NCBI GenBank assembly: GCA_016617855.1
Contig: JAECUM010001825.1
Span: 32,240 to 96,239 of the forward strand
DNA length: 64,000 bases
Direction of reading: 5' to 3'
Origin: Megalonaias nervosa
Taxonomy: Eukaryota > Mollusca > Bivalvia > Unionida > Unionidae
Part shown: one piece after another, positions 1 to 64,000 of the stretch
Layout of the letters: each line of letters opens with the position of its first letter
Position numbering within the stretch: the stretch's first letter is position 1
The notes under the pieces: model-generated
Told to the model about the DNA's origin: nothing
Databases searched by the model: none
Seen by the model: the letters and a program-made list of their open reading frames with translations, nothing else
Position numbers and translations under genes: made by a program

Positions 1-400
1 ATCATATAGATTGTTGCATTTTCCAAAGTGACTAGAACACGGTTATTGTGCCATGAAAGCTTCATTTCTGCATGAAAAAAATTATGCTTACTGTTGCTAT
101 CAACAGTGGCAAAAAACACAAATTAAATGTTCAATCTTTTGAGACCATAGATATTTGGCTATCAAGTTAATTGAAGATGGGGTATCTTCCAAAGATGTTT
201 GTTAAAGGTTTTAATTTCTTAAAGTTGTCATTTCAAAAGCCTCATCCCCTTAGTATCTTCGGCAAGACGATCCAGCAGACCAAAATCTAGGCCAATTTAA
301 GTACGTGTACATGTAGCATGTAAACAGCTATAGCCACGTGCTACTTGCAACAACTGCAGTGAATTGTTAAGTGACAACCGGATATAAATCAAAACGAGGA
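1..400 (+). repeat. Dispersed repeat, copy 1
   Basis: Matches 7066-7460 in the same orientation with scattered differences. Shared phrases include TTGCATTTTCCAAAGTGACT, TTATTGTGCC.TGAAAG, AAGATGTTTGTTAAA and GGCCAATTTAA.TAC.TGTAC. It runs off the left edge. Unknown class; the copies have diverged by roughly ten to twenty per cent by eye. Confidence 0.7.
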
Positions 401-405
401 CAACC

Positions 406-409
<4 letters not shown>

Positions 410-477
<68 letters not shown>
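410..477. repeat. (TA)n microsatellite
   Basis: Uninterrupted TA dinucleotides followed by a short CA run. Similar tracts occur at 637-675, 38772-38841, 59478-59539 and 63969-64000. Confidence 0.95.
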
Positions 478-484
<7 letters not shown>

Positions 485-631
485 TGTTATTTGTAATTTC
501 CTTGATCTGAGAATGGAATCTTTAAATGAATTTTACTTCTTATTACACATGCACAGCTTTATTCATATGAAGAACCAATATATTCCATATATTTGTTTCA
601 ATAACACCTAATGGAACACAAACGATGTCAG

Positions 632-636
<5 letters not shown>

Positions 637-675
<39 letters not shown>
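637..675. repeat. (TA)n microsatellite
   Basis: TA dinucleotide run followed by CACATAC. The open frame through it is only poly-(Tyr-Ile) and is not a gene. Confidence 0.95.
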
Positions 676-681
<6 letters not shown>

Positions 682-1655
682 CTCATGTGGTAATTACAAT
701 CTTGGTGCAGATTTTAATCAAATTAATAAACTCTTTTTAATGATGTCAATATATTTTCTTGTCAAGTATTGCAGAACAAATTATTTAACTTATTTAACTT
801 TTGTTCAGTTCTAAAAGAAACAAGTACTAGTGTAAACTCCTCAAAAAATAAAACTTCAAAATAAGAAAATTCTTGGTACACTTGCAGATGCTGCTTCAAG
901 TACTGAGAAGTAGAAAATAACTATCAGAGCATTTCAATTTTGGCTGAGATCTTTTAAAGAGTAGGTTTTCAAAAAGCCATAGTTGATACAAAAACAGAAA
1001 AAAAATATGATTTAAGAGAGACCCTAATAATGTTCGAGTCGCTTGGAAACATTTCAGTTTGGACCAAAAAGTGTGGATTGAAAGAGGTTATAACAACTTT
1101 TTAGTCTGGACCAAAACATCTGGATTCAACAGAGATGATAACAAATATATTTTTTCACAGTTTTTGGATATACAGTGAAACCCCTCAAAACTGAAATCCC
1201 TTGGGATCTTTTTTGGTTTTGATAAGTTTTTGGTTTACTGAGTTTTGCAGATGCAAAAATATATTATTCTGAGTGTTTATGTGACAAGAGAAAGGGGTCA
1301 GGGAGGAGAGAATGTAATTACAAGAACACCAGTGTCTGTGTAAGAGTGCACAAAACTAAGACAGCTCTTATATTTTTTTTAAACAATATATTATCAAAGA
1401 AATAGCTGAACAATATAAGTTCATTCTGAAAATCATGTGTCAAATGAATGAGTACAGTTGTCACATATTGAAATACAGTCCTTGCCTCAAGAAACATCTA
1501 AGGAGTTGAATACTTTTTTTTAACTTTACTATAAATCCACTAGAATTATGAATTACACTCCACAAAGTTTAAATGCAATATAATTCATAATGTTCAGATT
1601 TCAAGAACTGGGCTTGAAGAAGGCATGGAGCATTTTCTGTTTTTTTTCTTCTTAC

Positions 1656-63648
<61,993 letters not shown>

Positions 63649-63969
63649 CTATGCCAGACAAAGTAACTAAGGTTTTGACTGCACTATCTGATTGACTCAG
63701 TTGTAGCTTATTTATGAATTGTGACTGATACTGTTCTTCAGTGCTAGCTGGTAACTAGCAGTCACACAGCATGTGCCAGTAACCAGTTAGCAGCATCACT
63801 GCCAAGGTGTTAATAGCACCTAAAAGTAAAAGTCATACAGGGCTAGTAGGCATTTGGTGCCAAATATTTCAGCTAAAGGTCTTATTTTTCAGAATTTACT
63901 TGCACATTTCTATATATAGTGATCACACACTTTATTTCACCTCTTGCCAATCAAATCAGTGATGATATG

Positions 63970-64000
<31 letters not shown>
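63649..64000. other. Sequence upstream of exon 1
   Basis: Probably intron, since exon 1 seems to start inside an RRM. No TATA or initiator was assigned. A (TA)n tract begins at 63969 and runs off the edge. Confidence 0.5.

Larger units (their letters stand above)
1..1655. other. Intron or downstream part; repeat-bearing
   Basis: No coding exon recognised on either strand. Positions 1-400 are one copy of a dispersed repeat that recurs at 7066-7460. Long (TA)n tracts lie at 410-477 and 637-675. The rest is AT-rich without visible features. Exons for WWE or PARP domains, if this close, were not found, but a short exon could be missed. Confidence 0.5.

Noticed and set aside
611..814. 67-codon frame with poly-(Tyr-Ile)
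   Set aside because: Translation of a (TA)n microsatellite. The same holds for frames at 38718-38906 and 59425-59607.

Overview
This is eukaryotic, AT-rich, intron-rich, repeat-laden DNA. It suggests a lophotrochozoan, probably a mollusc and perhaps a bivalve. The grounds are a PARP14-type KH/macrodomain gene, tRNA-headed SINEs, CR1/L2-like LINEs, a DIRS-type element, long (TA)n and (TG)n tracts, and degenerate intron repeats carrying TGACCTTTGACC-like phrases. The species call is an inference.

One protein-coding gene dominates the window. It lies on the minus strand and is cut by both edges. I could chain twelve exons from about 63648 down to 1656. Each has an AG acceptor and a GT donor, and all eleven junctions keep the reading frame. 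Read in order they encode the end of an RRM domain, a long series of KH-like units (one 1.6 kb exon), two macrodomains (six and a half small exons), another KH-like unit and a linker. This is the order of PARP14-family mono-ADP-ribosyltransferases. The earlier RRMs should lie beyond 64000, and the WWE and catalytic PARP domains beyond position 1.

The rest is intron. Introns on the 3' side of the gene are very large: about 10.8 kb (1785-12552), 8.4 kb (12746-21153) and 14.3 kb (21317-35616). They hold most of the mobile DNA. From left to right these are a pogo-like MITE (2928-3158), a decayed LINE (3175-6240), a possible long pogo-like element with a SINE nested in it (8136-10059), a 102-bp minisatellite (11047-12140), a DIRS-type RNase H fragment (14780-16450, minus), SINEs at 17.7 and 22.3 kb, a LINE broken up by two minisatellites (24400-29260), and a nearly full-length but dead LINE with target-site duplication (29918-33992).

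The introns between 35.8 and 62 kb are smaller and less invaded. They contain a LINE fragment, two copies of a second SINE family, a fold-back element, a fourth copy of the first SINE, and several tandem repeats. No CRISPR, operon, rRNA or convincing stand-alone tRNA gene is present. The points that most deserve a second look are the dual in-frame acceptors of the second exon (one adds a TGA stop), two minisatellites that appear to have arisen inside LINE coding sequence, and four SINE copies with recoverable target-site duplications.
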